11,702 bases of DNA from Candidatus Blautia intestinipullorum (GTDB taxonomy: Bacteria; Bacillota; Clostridia; Lachnospirales; Lachnospiraceae), in contig DWVA01000093.1 in the NCBI GenBank assembly GCA_019120475.1, positions 1-11,702 on the forward strand. The letters run 5' to 3'. The notes beneath the pieces were generated by a model. It had not been told where the DNA came from and did not search any database. It worked only from the letters and a program-made list of their open reading frames with translations. The first letter of the stretch is position 1. Each line of letters opens with the position of its first letter. Of the stretch, positions 1 to 6,328 are shown piece by piece. The translations under genes were made by a program, and so were the position numbers.

Positions 1-1596
1 ACAGGCGGCATTGATTTTGAAAAAATCGGGATGATCCTTCTGGGAGTAATGGCCCTTTATCTGGCAAGCGCTTTTTTCACTCTTGTACAGGGCTTTATGA
101 TGACGGGAATTTCCAACGATGTTACCTATAATCTGAGAAAGGATATCTCAAAGAAGATCAACCGGCTTCCGCTGAATTATTTTGAAAGCCGGACGCATGG
201 AGAAATTCTTTCCAGAGTTACCAATGATGTGGATACGCTCCAGATGAGTCTGAACCAGAGTATGACTCAGCTCATCACTTCTGTAACGACTTTGGTCGGC
301 GTTCTGGTGATGATGATTTCCATTAATATCTGGATGACCCTGGCGGCGCTTCTGATCCTTCCGGTTTCCATGGTGATCATTAATTTCGTTATGAAGAGAT
401 CGCAGAGATATTTCCGGGATCAGCAGAACTATCTTGGAAAGGTCAATGGACAGATCGAGGAGAACTATGGCGGACACAACGTGGTAAAGGTCTTCAATAA
501 GGAACAGGATGTAGTAAACGAATTTGAGAAGGACAACAGGAAGCTTTATGAGTCCGCGTGGAAATCTCAGTTCTTTTCCGGCATGATGATGCCTGTCATG
601 CAGTTTGTAGGAAATCTGGGCTATGTGATGGTAGCGCTTTTAGGAGGATTTTTTGCTGTCAGAGGAACCATAGAAGTAGGAGATATCCAGTCCTTCTTCC
701 AGTATATCCGGAACTTTACGCAGCCGATCCAGCAGATCGCCCAGGTTACAAACCTTCTGCAGTCTTCAGCGGCGGCTTCCGAAAGGGTCTTTGAATTTCT
801 GGAAGAGCCGGAAGAGGATCAGACAGTGGAAAATCCGGTGGATATCAGCGGATTGACGGGAAATGTACAGTTCGAGCATGTTTCCTTTGGATATCATCCT
901 GACAAGATGATCATCCATGATTTTTCCGCAGACGTAAAGGACGGACAGGAGATTGCCATTGTAGGCCCCACCGGAGCAGGAAAAACAACCATGGTGAAGC
1001 TTCTTATGAGATTCTACGATGTGAACAGCGGCGAGATTAAAATAGACGGCCACAATGTACGGGATTTCAACAGAAGCCAGCTCAGGGAGATGTTCGGCAT
1101 GGTGCTTCAGGATACCTGGCTGTTCTCCGGAACCATTATGGAAAATATACGTTACGGACGTCTGGACGCCACAGACGAAGAAGTGATCGCGGCGGCAAAG
1201 GCGGCTCATATTCACAATTTCATCATGCAGCAGCCCGGCGGCTATCAGATGGTGCTGGATGAGGAAACAAGCAATATTTCCCAGGGACAGAAGCAGCTTC
1301 TGACCATCGCGAGAGCGATCCTGGCGGACAACAGGATCCTGATCCTGGACGAAGCGACGTCCTCCGTAGATACAAGAACGGAAATGCAGATCCAGAAAGC
1401 CATGAACAACCTGATGAAGGGAAGAACCAGCTTTGTGATCGCCCATCGGCTTTCTACCATCAAAGACGCCGATCTGATCCTTGTTATGAAGGACGGCGAT
1501 ATCGTGGAGCAGGGCAGTCACCAGGAACTGCTGGAAAAAGGCGGATTTTACGCAGAATTGTATAACAGCCAGTTTGAACAGAAAGCGGCAGGATGA
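1..1596 (+). CDS. ABC exporter half-transporter, fused permease-ATPase (5' truncated)
   Basis: The frame is open from base 1, so the true start lies upstream; 531 residues are present and the family usually has about 570-620, so the first membrane segments are missing. Residues 1 to about 260 are the membrane domain of an ABC type I exporter. The ATPase domain follows: Walker A GPTGAGKT (322-329), Q-loop Gln370, signature ISQGQ (426-430, a variant of LSGGQ), Walker B ILILDE with catalytic Glu451, and H-loop His482. This nucleotide site looks catalytically intact. Exporters of this kind usually work as heterodimers at the cytoplasmic membrane, so a partner is expected just upstream, outside the window. 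The substrate cannot be told; multidrug or peptide export is typical. A hairpin directly after the stop ends the transcript. Confidence 0.93.
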   Translation, partial: TGGIDFEKIGMILLGVMALYLASAFFTLVQGFMMTGISNDVTYNLRKDISKKINRLPLNYFESRTHGEILSRVTNDVDTLQMSLNQSMTQLITSVTTLVGVLVMMISINIWMTLAALLILPVSMVIINFVMKRSQRYFRDQQNYLGKVNGQIEENYGGHNVVKVFNKEQDVVNEFEKDNRKLYESAWKSQFFSGMMMPVMQFVGNLGYVMVALLGGFFAVRGTIEVGDIQSFFQYIRNFTQPIQQIAQVTNLLQSSAAASERVFEFLEEPEEDQTVENPVDISGLTGNVQFEHVSFGYHPDKMIIHDFSADVKDGQEIAIVGPTGAGKTTMVKLLMRFYDVNSGEIKIDGHNVRDFNRSQLREMFGMVLQDTWLFSGTIMENIRYGRLDATDEEVIAAAKAAHIHNFIMQQPGGYQMVLDEETSNISQGQKQLLTIARAILADNRILILDEATSSVDTRTEMQIQKAMNNLMKGRTSFVIAHRLSTIKDADLILVMKDGDIVEQGSHQELLEKGGFYAELYNSQFEQKAAG

Positions 1597-1599
1597 TAA

Positions 1600-1642
1600 A
1601 AAATCTCCCGGACCACGGATGAAAAGCGGTTCGGGAGATTTT
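1600..1642. terminator. Bidirectional intrinsic terminator
   Basis: An 11-bp perfect stem (AAAATCTCCCG at 1600-1610, CGGGAGATTTT at 1632-1642), extendable inward with a G-U and further pairs, lies between the convergent ABC transporter and Rrf2 genes. The arms are A-rich on one side and T-rich on the other, so a U-tract follows the hairpin in either direction, and it can serve both genes. Confidence 0.85.
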
Positions 1643-1648
1643 GTGTTC

Positions 1649-2080
1649 TCAGCTTAAATGAGATATTTTGTCCTGATAGAGATCCAGAATATCCTGCAGT
1701 GTAATCTTTTTCATTTCTTTTTCTGCCGTCTCCTGTATCCTGTCAAAATACTCCTGAAGGGAAAGCTGGATATAAATTCCTACGCCGCATTCCGGATTGG
1801 TGTGGGTATCCAGATGGAGAAGGGGCTTGCTTCCCTCCACAGCTTTATAGATATCCAGCAGCGTGATGGCGGACGGGGAGGTTGTCAGGGACGGGGTAGG
1901 GTGTCCCTGCACACTTGAGAGTAGTCCTGCACGTCGGAGAGAGGACATAAGCTGGCGAACACAGCCGGGATTTGTGTGAATACTTTCCGCGATGCTGCTG
2001 CTGGACAGAGAACCTTTAGGATTCAGAACAATAAAGGCCAGGATATGGACGGCATCGCTGACTCTTGTGGAATATCTCAT
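1649..2080 (-). CDS. Rrf2-family transcriptional regulator
   Basis: A 143-residue Rrf2-type regulator. The winged helix-turn-helix covers residues 1-70 (MRYSTRVSDAVHIL at the start, TNPGCVRQLMSSLRRAGLL as recognition helix), followed by the family's TLLDIYKAVEG linker (73-83) and an NPECGVG motif (95-101). Only Cys40 and Cys98 are present, so the three-cysteine Fe-S arrangement of IscR/NsrR is absent; it resembles the YwnA-like branch. The wing lacks the usual glycine run and reads SSVQGHPTPSL, probably a subfamily trait. The ATG at 2080 is chosen over an upstream in-frame start at 2137 because GGAGG (2089-2093) sits 8 bases before it. It is transcribed divergently from the DUF3786/sirtuin unit with overlapping promoters, so it probably controls that unit and itself. 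The signal is unknown. Confidence 0.9.
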   Translation of the reverse strand: MRYSTRVSDAVHILAFIVLNPKGSLSSSSIAESIHTNPGCVRQLMSSLRRAGLLSSVQGHPTPSLTTSPSAITLLDIYKAVEGSKPLLHLDTHTNPECGVGIYIQLSLQEYFDRIQETAEKEMKKITLQDILDLYQDKISHLS

Positions 2081-2108
2081 AAATAATTCCTCCTTGAATG
2101 TTAATTTA

Positions 2109-2137
2109 ATTATAACAATATGTTGACAAGTCCGCAA
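2109..2137 (-). promoter_or_regulatory. Predicted promoter of the Rrf2 gene
   Basis: On the minus strand, a -35 TTGCGG (2132-2137), a 17-base spacer and a perfect -10 TATAAT (2109-2114) predict a transcript start near 2102, about 20 bases before the ATG. It overlaps the opposing promoter at 2123-2151. The -10 lies in an imperfect AT-rich dyad, GTTA...TAAC (2100-2116), a possible autoregulatory operator. Confidence 0.55.
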
Positions 2138-2151
2138 GGGAATGTTAGACT
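2123..2151 (+). promoter_or_regulatory. Predicted promoter of the DUF3786/sirtuin unit
   Basis: A perfect -35 TTGACA (2123-2128), a 17-base spacer and a -10 TAGACT (2146-2151, 4 of 6 consensus) precede the DUF3786 start by 46 bases. It interlocks with the divergent Rrf2 promoter, whose -35 lies inside this spacer, so one bound protein could affect both directions. Confidence 0.55.
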
Positions 2152-2197
2152 GAAATTAATGTTAAAAATAAATTTACAACAAACATGGGAGAATATT

Positions 2198-2800
2198 ATG
2201 CAGAAAAACAGAGCTTTTGAAAATATGAGGAAGACGGCACTGGAGCGGCTGATGGGAAGAGACCCTGTAGAAATACAGAAAAATACCGGGATTGTTTTTG
2301 TTCCGGAGACCTCAGAATTCCGTTTGATCTCCATGGGACAGAATATCACGGTTACATGGCCGGAATATAGGATAAAGCCGGAATTGAATCAATGGCATCA
2401 TCTGGCGGTGCTTCACTACATGGATATGGCAGATGGCAGCAGTCTGACCGGTGAACTGATGAGCTTCGGCGAACTGCCGGGAGGAATGGTGAGGGGAGGA
2501 GGATTTGACAGACTGTGTGAGCAGACTGTCAGTCACAATCTGGGGGATAGATCCGAATCAGCCGTAAAAGAGATATGCCGGACGCTGGGCGGTAAAACTA
2601 TATCCTGTAATGCTGATCTGGGAATCGTATTTCCGTTTCTTCCGTATTATCCGATAACACTGAAAATCTGGTTTGCAGACGAGGAAATCGCCGGAACAGG
2701 AAGAATGTTCCTGGATCGCAGCGCTGGTCATTTTCTTTCTGTTGAGGATGCAGTTACAGTAGGAACACTCCTGCTGGAAGAAATAGTGAAAAAAATATAA
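2198..2800 (+). CDS. DUF3786 domain protein, function unknown
   Basis: A 200-residue protein that I recognise as DUF3786 from its layout: DPVEIQKNTG near the N-terminus (22-31), a central HHLAVLHYM (67-75), the FGELPGG motif (90-96), a GGKTISCNADLGIVFPFLP stretch (131-149) and a C-terminal FLDRSAGHFLSVED (171-184). No signal peptide, membrane segment or catalytic motif is visible, so it is probably cytoplasmic. The ATG at 2198 is preferred over one at 2120, because the latter lies upstream of the promoter and GGGAGA (2187-2192) precedes 2198. It is the first gene of a unit with two sirtuin-fold proteins; the next start is 48 bases downstream. Family function is not established. Its place ahead of two NAD-using enzyme homologues suggests a substrate or accessory role, which is inference. 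Confidence 0.8.
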   Translation: MQKNRAFENMRKTALERLMGRDPVEIQKNTGIVFVPETSEFRLISMGQNITVTWPEYRIKPELNQWHHLAVLHYMDMADGSSLTGELMSFGELPGGMVRGGGFDRLCEQTVSHNLGDRSESAVKEICRTLGGKTISCNADLGIVFPFLPYYPITLKIWFADEEIAGTGRMFLDRSAGHFLSVEDAVTVGTLLLEEIVKKI

Positions 2801-2848
2801 GAGATATTGTTCCCTTGTATATTAATGTCATGGATGGAGGAAGAAAAA

Positions 2849-3841
2849 GTGAGTTTTTATGAAGATCTTGTAATGCAGACGCAGATGAATTATTCCCGGC
2901 ATTACAATTTGTATGCATCAGGAAGAATACCTTATGCGCTGGCAAAGAAAACAGAAATTCCTTATGAAGAACAGATTCGCCGGTTGGTGAAGGAAATAGC
3001 AGTGGCGGATTGTGTCCTGGTAGGCGGAGCCTCCGGTCTCTCAGCGGCAGGCGGCGGTGACTTTTATTATGAGGACAATGCTTCCTACAGAAAATATTTC
3101 GGCAAATATGCAGAGAAATATCATTTTAATGGAGCTTTTGACGGTATGATGCGTCCCTGGGATGACAGGGCAGAATTCTGGGGGTATCTGGCAACTTTTC
3201 TGCACACTACCCAAACGGCAGGAATTCGGGAGCCTTACCGGGATTTGGATTATCTTTTACGGGGAAAAGATTTTTTTATTCTTACTACCAACCAGGATAC
3301 CCAGTTTGTAAAGCTGTATCCGGAGGACAAGGTGGCGGAAATCCAGGGCGATCACCGTTTCTTTCAATGTGCGGAGTGCTGTACAGATGATACCTGGGAT
3401 GCGGTGAAGCCGGTGGAGAAAATGATAGAAGTCATGGGAGAGGGAACATCCGTTCCTGCAGAACTTATACCTCGCTGTCCGTACTGCGGAGGGGAAGCTT
3501 TTCCCTGGGTACGAGGTTACGGAAACTTCCTTCAGGGGAAAAGGTATGAGGAGCAGTATGAGAAAGTGTCCCGCTATGTGCTGGAACACAAAGATAAAAA
3601 GATTCTTTTCCTGGAGCTGGGCGTGGGAAGGCTGACGCCTATGTTTATCCAGGAACCCTTCTGGAACCTGACTTTGAGTTTGGCGGAAGCAAGATATATT
3701 GCGGTTAATAATAAATATGATTTTCTGCCCAAAGAAATTGAGGGTAAAGGCATGGTGATCGCAGGAGATATCGGGAAAGTCCTGGAGGATGCAGTGAAAA
3801 CGGTCAAAGCGGAAAGCGCCTGTGGAGGTCAAATGGAATAA
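2849..3841 (+). CDS. SirTM-like sirtuin, catalytic His replaced by Gln
   Basis: A 330-residue SIR2-fold protein. The NAD-binding glycine loop is GGASGLSAAGGGDF (59-72), matching the canonical GAGISxxSGIPDF region. TTNQD (146-150) corresponds to TQNID, keeping Asn148 and Asp150. The position of the catalytic histidine is Gln166 in EIQGD. Zinc-ribbon cysteines follow at 174/177/178 and CPYC 210-213. Canonical deacylases need that histidine; a Gln there is, to my knowledge, typical of the macrodomain-linked SirTM sirtuins that transfer ADP-ribose, so ADP-ribosylation is more likely than deacetylation. About 40 residues precede the sirtuin core. The start is GTG at 2849, with GGAGG (2836-2840) 8 bases upstream; in-frame TTG 2807 has no such site. 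It lies 40 bases before a second, divergent sirtuin. The target is unknown. Confidence 0.83.
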   Translation: MSFYEDLVMQTQMNYSRHYNLYASGRIPYALAKKTEIPYEEQIRRLVKEIAVADCVLVGGASGLSAAGGGDFYYEDNASYRKYFGKYAEKYHFNGAFDGMMRPWDDRAEFWGYLATFLHTTQTAGIREPYRDLDYLLRGKDFFILTTNQDTQFVKLYPEDKVAEIQGDHRFFQCAECCTDDTWDAVKPVEKMIEVMGEGTSVPAELIPRCPYCGGEAFPWVRGYGNFLQGKRYEEQYEKVSRYVLEHKDKKILFLELGVGRLTPMFIQEPFWNLTLSLAEARYIAVNNKYDFLPKEIEGKGMVIAGDIGKVLEDAVKTVKAESACGGQME

Positions 3842-3881
3842 CCAGATAAAGTAAACCAGAGTACCGGAAGGAGGAAATTTT

Positions 3882-4718
3882 TTGGATATCATAAAAGAAA
3901 CAGCAGAAAAAATAAGAGAGGCAGATGCCCTGCTGATCGGAGCCAGCAACGGACTGTCCATTACGGAAGGACTGCATCTTTTTGCCGATAATCAGGCCTT
4001 TGAGGATTTGTTCAGAGATTTGAAGAGAAAGTATGGTCTTACATGTATTCTTCATGGAATGGGTGCGAAATGGCCTTCCGAAGAAGAAAAATGGGGATTC
4101 TGGAGCCGCCTTGTCTGTCGTTACTGCAAAGAATACCAGGAAACTCAGGTGATGACAGACCTGAAAGCAGTCATAGGTGAGAAAGACTGTTTTGTGATCA
4201 CATCCAATGGGGAATGTCATTTTGAGATGTGCGGTTTTTCACCGGAGAAGATTTACGAGGTAGAGGGCAACTGGCTGACCATGCAGTGTGCCTCCCGGTG
4301 TCATGACAGTGTTTATCCGTGGGGAGATCTCGCGGAGAAAATGGCTGAGATGGAACGGGAAGGAAAAATCCCGGCGGATCTTGTTCCACGTTGTCCTGTC
4401 TGCGGAGGTCCGATGCAGGTTCATATGGCGATGGACGGGAATTTTATCCCCGATACGGAAAGCAGGAAACATCTGGACAGTTTCCTGAAGCAGTATCATG
4501 AAAAGAAACTGCTGATCCTGGAACTGGGGATCGGCTGGAAAAATCAGCTGATCAAGGCGCCGCTCATGCGTCTGGCAGCCAGAGAGCCCCACGCTTTTTA
4601 TGTGACAGTCAATCTGGGCGAAGTTTTTATTCCAGATGAGATTCGAGCAAAGTCTCAGGGATTGGACGGCAATCTGGCCGAAATTCTTCATAAGTTGTCG
4701 GAAGAGATGACATCATGA
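3882..4718 (+). CDS. Second SirTM-like sirtuin, catalytic His replaced by Glu
   Basis: A 278-residue relative of the preceding gene, without its N-terminal extension. It has the glycine loop GASNGLSITEGLH (20-32), TSNGE (107-111, with Glu111 in place of the sirtuin Asp), EVEGN (126-130, with Glu128 at the catalytic histidine position), and zinc cysteines C136, C140, C171 and C174. The C-terminal Rossmann part includes LELGIGWKNQL (213-223), parallel to LELGVGRLTPM in the first protein. The start is TTG at 3882, supported by AGGAGG (3869-3874) 7 bases upstream. Substitution of both the Asp and the His suggests changed chemistry or a non-catalytic NAD or ADP-ribose binder working with its neighbour; the sequence cannot decide. 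Its stop abuts the stop of the convergent TetR gene with no terminator between. Confidence 0.82.
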   Translation: MDIIKETAEKIREADALLIGASNGLSITEGLHLFADNQAFEDLFRDLKRKYGLTCILHGMGAKWPSEEEKWGFWSRLVCRYCKEYQETQVMTDLKAVIGEKDCFVITSNGECHFEMCGFSPEKIYEVEGNWLTMQCASRCHDSVYPWGDLAEKMAEMEREGKIPADLVPRCPVCGGPMQVHMAMDGNFIPDTESRKHLDSFLKQYHEKKLLILELGIGWKNQLIKAPLMRLAAREPHAFYVTVNLGEVFIPDEIRAKSQGLDGNLAEILHKLSEEMTS

Positions 4719-5327
4719 TTATTGTCCTTTGATGACTGACGGCTGCCTTCCGTCATGGATGAGATAACTCTCCAGCCCCGCCCGTATGAACTGGTCGATG
4801 GCCTGCTGGATCCGGGTCCAGTCCTGACAGTTGTTTTTCAGCATACGTTTATTGATCGCCAGACATCCGTTCATCTGGAAATACAGGACAGCTTCCGCCT
4901 GTTCATAGGAGAGGAGGCTGTTCTGCATGAGCCGGGTAACGAAATCCTCTTTCGACAATTCGCATAGCCTGTCCAGAAAGCGGGCGGAGGCAATCTCATC
5001 AAAGAAAAGAATACGGTATTCCGGATTTTCCTGCACCTTCTGACAGAAAGGATAGGTGCATCTTGTTTTTTCCGGACACATCACATGGTCGTAGACTTTC
5101 GTGGTATCCTGTACAAGCATGTCTATAATATCGTCCAGCACGTCGTCCAGATCATAATAGTGAAGATAAAAAGTTCCCCTGTTAATTTCTGACAGTTTAC
5201 AGATCTCTGTAACTGTGATTTTGGAAAAGGGCTTCTGGCGCATCATTGACAGAAGCGATTCCCTGATCACATTTCTTGTATAGCGGGTACGGCGGTCCGT
5301 TCCCTGATTTTTTTCTTTATTCTTCAA
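4719..5327 (-). CDS. TetR/AcrR-family transcriptional regulator with a Cys cluster
   Basis: A 202-residue TetR-family repressor. The N-terminal helix-turn-helix spans about residues 14-62 with the usual KITVTEICKLSEINRGTFY core (36-54) followed by LHYYDLDD. The C-terminal helical ligand domain carries C84-x5-C90-x4-C95 within CPEKTRCTYPFC, plus Cys122, 155 and 167. Three closely spaced cysteines could bind a metal or respond to redox state, but this is inference. The start is a TTG at 5327 with AGGGGG about 7 bases upstream (minus strand); no ATG lies before the DNA-binding domain. It is divergent from the CooC pair across a 205-base spacer containing inverted repeats, so it is the obvious candidate regulator of that unit. 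It lacks the CODH-associated CooA fold. Confidence 0.87.
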   Translation of the reverse strand: MKNKEKNQGTDRRTRYTRNVIRESLLSMMRQKPFSKITVTEICKLSEINRGTFYLHYYDLDDVLDDIIDMLVQDTTKVYDHVMCPEKTRCTYPFCQKVQENPEYRILFFDEIASARFLDRLCELSKEDFVTRLMQNSLLSYEQAEAVLYFQMNGCLAINKRMLKNNCQDWTRIQQAIDQFIRAGLESYLIHDGRQPSVIKGQ

Positions 5328-5348
5328 TCAAAATCCCCCTTTTTCAAG

Positions 5349-5366
5349 ACAGATTTCCGGATCTGT
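5349..5366. repeat. Inverted repeat in the TetR leader, possible operator
   Basis: ACAGAT (5349-5354), six bases, ATCTGT (5361-5366). It lies between the predicted tetR promoter and the tetR start. The overlapping heptamer CAGATTT recurs inverted as AAATCTG at 5388-5394 and 5508-5514 in the same spacer, a pattern that could be regulator half-sites. Short and AT-rich, so chance is possible. Confidence 0.35.
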
Positions 5367-5417
5367 TCAGGAACCATACAGTCTGGTAAATCTGATGATT
5401 GAATTTCTTGTTTTTTT

Positions 5418-5446
5418 ATCATAATATACGAAACAGAAAAAATCAA
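5418..5446 (-). promoter_or_regulatory. Predicted promoter of the TetR-family gene
   Basis: On the minus strand, -35 TTGATT (5441-5446), a 17-base spacer and -10 TATGAT (5418-5423, 5 of 6 consensus). The predicted transcript start near 5411 gives a leader of about 85 bases that contains the inverted repeat at 5349-5366. Confidence 0.5.
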
Positions 5447-5477
5447 CAGATTGTTCATAAATTTACCAGGTGTGCAT

Positions 5478-5505
5478 AACAGTTCTGACATAGGGATGAA
5501 CTGTT
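5478..5505. promoter_or_regulatory. 8-bp inverted repeat upstream of the CooC unit
   Basis: AACAGTTC (5478-5485) and GAACTGTT (5498-5505) form a perfect 8-bp dyad with a 12-base centre, total 28 bases. It ends 16 bases before the AGGAGG (5522-5527) of the first CooC gene. A poor -35/-10 pair (TTGTTC 5451-5456, CATAAC 5475-5480) would place the dyad at the transcript start. It could be a TetR-type operator or an mRNA hairpin near the ribosome binding site. Confidence 0.5.
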
Positions 5506-5532
5506 GCAAATCTGAATCGACAGGAGGACATT

Positions 5533-6303
5533 ATGGGACATATTATTGCAGTATCAGGAAAAGGCGGAGTAGGAAAAACAACACTCTGCGGTCTATTGAT
5601 CCAGTATCTCTGTGAGTCCGGCAAGAAGCCGGTGCTCGCGGTGGATGCGGACGCCAATTCCAATCTTAACGAAGTATTGGGCGTGGAAGCGGGAGTGACT
5701 CTTGGAGAACTCCGGGAAGAGATAGAGCGGGCGGGAACGGATCCCCGGTATAAAATTCCCGCGGGAATGACAAAGGCCGCCTGGCTGGAATGCAGGCTGG
5801 ACGACGCGCTGACAGAAGAAGACGATTATGATCTGATGATCATGGGACGTTCCCAGGGTCAGGGATGTTACTGTTATGTAAATGGAATCGTGCAGACACA
5901 GATCCAAAAACTGCAGAGCCATTACCCTTATATTGTAGTGGATAACGAGGCAGGAATGGAACATATCAGCAGAGGAATCCTTCCAAATATGGAAATCGCC
6001 ATTTTGGTAAGCGACTGTTCCAGAAGAGGCGTACAGGCAGCGGGAAGGATCGCGGCGCTGATGAAAGAACTGGACTTTCATCCGAAGAAGGTAGGGCTGA
6101 TCGTTAACCGCGCGCCGGAAGGAAAGCTGGATGAAGGAACCATGGAGGAAGTGAGAAAGCAGAATCTGGAGCTTCTGGGCGTGGTTCCCCAGGACGAGGA
6201 CGTTTACCGCTTCGACTGTGAAGGCCGCCCCACCGTACAGCTTCCCAAGGATTCTCCGGTAAGGACCGCACTGAAAGGAATTATTGAGAAACTTGGATTA
6301 TAA
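5533..6303 (+). CDS. CooC-like nickel-insertion ATPase (first copy)
   Basis: A 256-residue MinD/SIMIBI-class ATPase of the CooC/AcsF type. The deviant Walker A is GKGGVGKTT (9-17, with signature Lys10 and Lys15), the switch I region VDADANSNL is at 37-45, the metal-binding C-x-C is Cys112/Cys114 in GCYCYVNG, and the Walker B region DNEAGMEH is at 137-144. In the family the C-x-C pair of a dimer binds Ni or Zn and ATP hydrolysis drives nickel delivery to CO dehydrogenase or acetyl-CoA synthase. The motif differs from the classical CPEN form seen in the next gene, so the two may serve different clients. ATG 5533 is preceded by AGGAGG with 5 bases spacing. A second CooC starts 25 bases after this stop. 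The CODH or ACS client is not in the window. Confidence 0.88.
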   Translation: MGHIIAVSGKGGVGKTTLCGLLIQYLCESGKKPVLAVDADANSNLNEVLGVEAGVTLGELREEIERAGTDPRYKIPAGMTKAAWLECRLDDALTEEDDYDLMIMGRSQGQGCYCYVNGIVQTQIQKLQSHYPYIVVDNEAGMEHISRGILPNMEIAILVSDCSRRGVQAAGRIAALMKELDFHPKKVGLIVNRAPEGKLDEGTMEEVRKQNLELLGVVPQDEDVYRFDCEGRPTVQLPKDSPVRTALKGIIEKLGL

Positions 6304-6328
6304 CATAAACGGGCGGAGGAACAGATTT

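Noticed and set aside
766..1521. 251-codon open frame on the minus strand inside the ABC transporter gene
   Set aside because: It lies wholly opposite the well-conserved ATPase domain, shows no recognisable domain and has no ribosome binding site; it is a shadow of the real frame.
3257..3961. 234-codon minus-strand frame across both sirtuin genes
   Set aside because: Opposite conserved sirtuin motifs, spans an intergenic gap and ribosome binding site of the real genes, and has no recognisable domain.
2849..4718. SIR2-domain antiphage NADase (ThsA/DSR type)
   Set aside because: Both proteins keep zinc-ribbon cysteines and SirTM-like motifs and are about 280-330 residues with no extra sensor or effector domain; no defence genes are nearby.
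4737..4755. TGACGG/CCGTCA hairpin in the 3' end of the TetR gene as terminator
   Set aside because: Six-base stem with no T-run on either strand.
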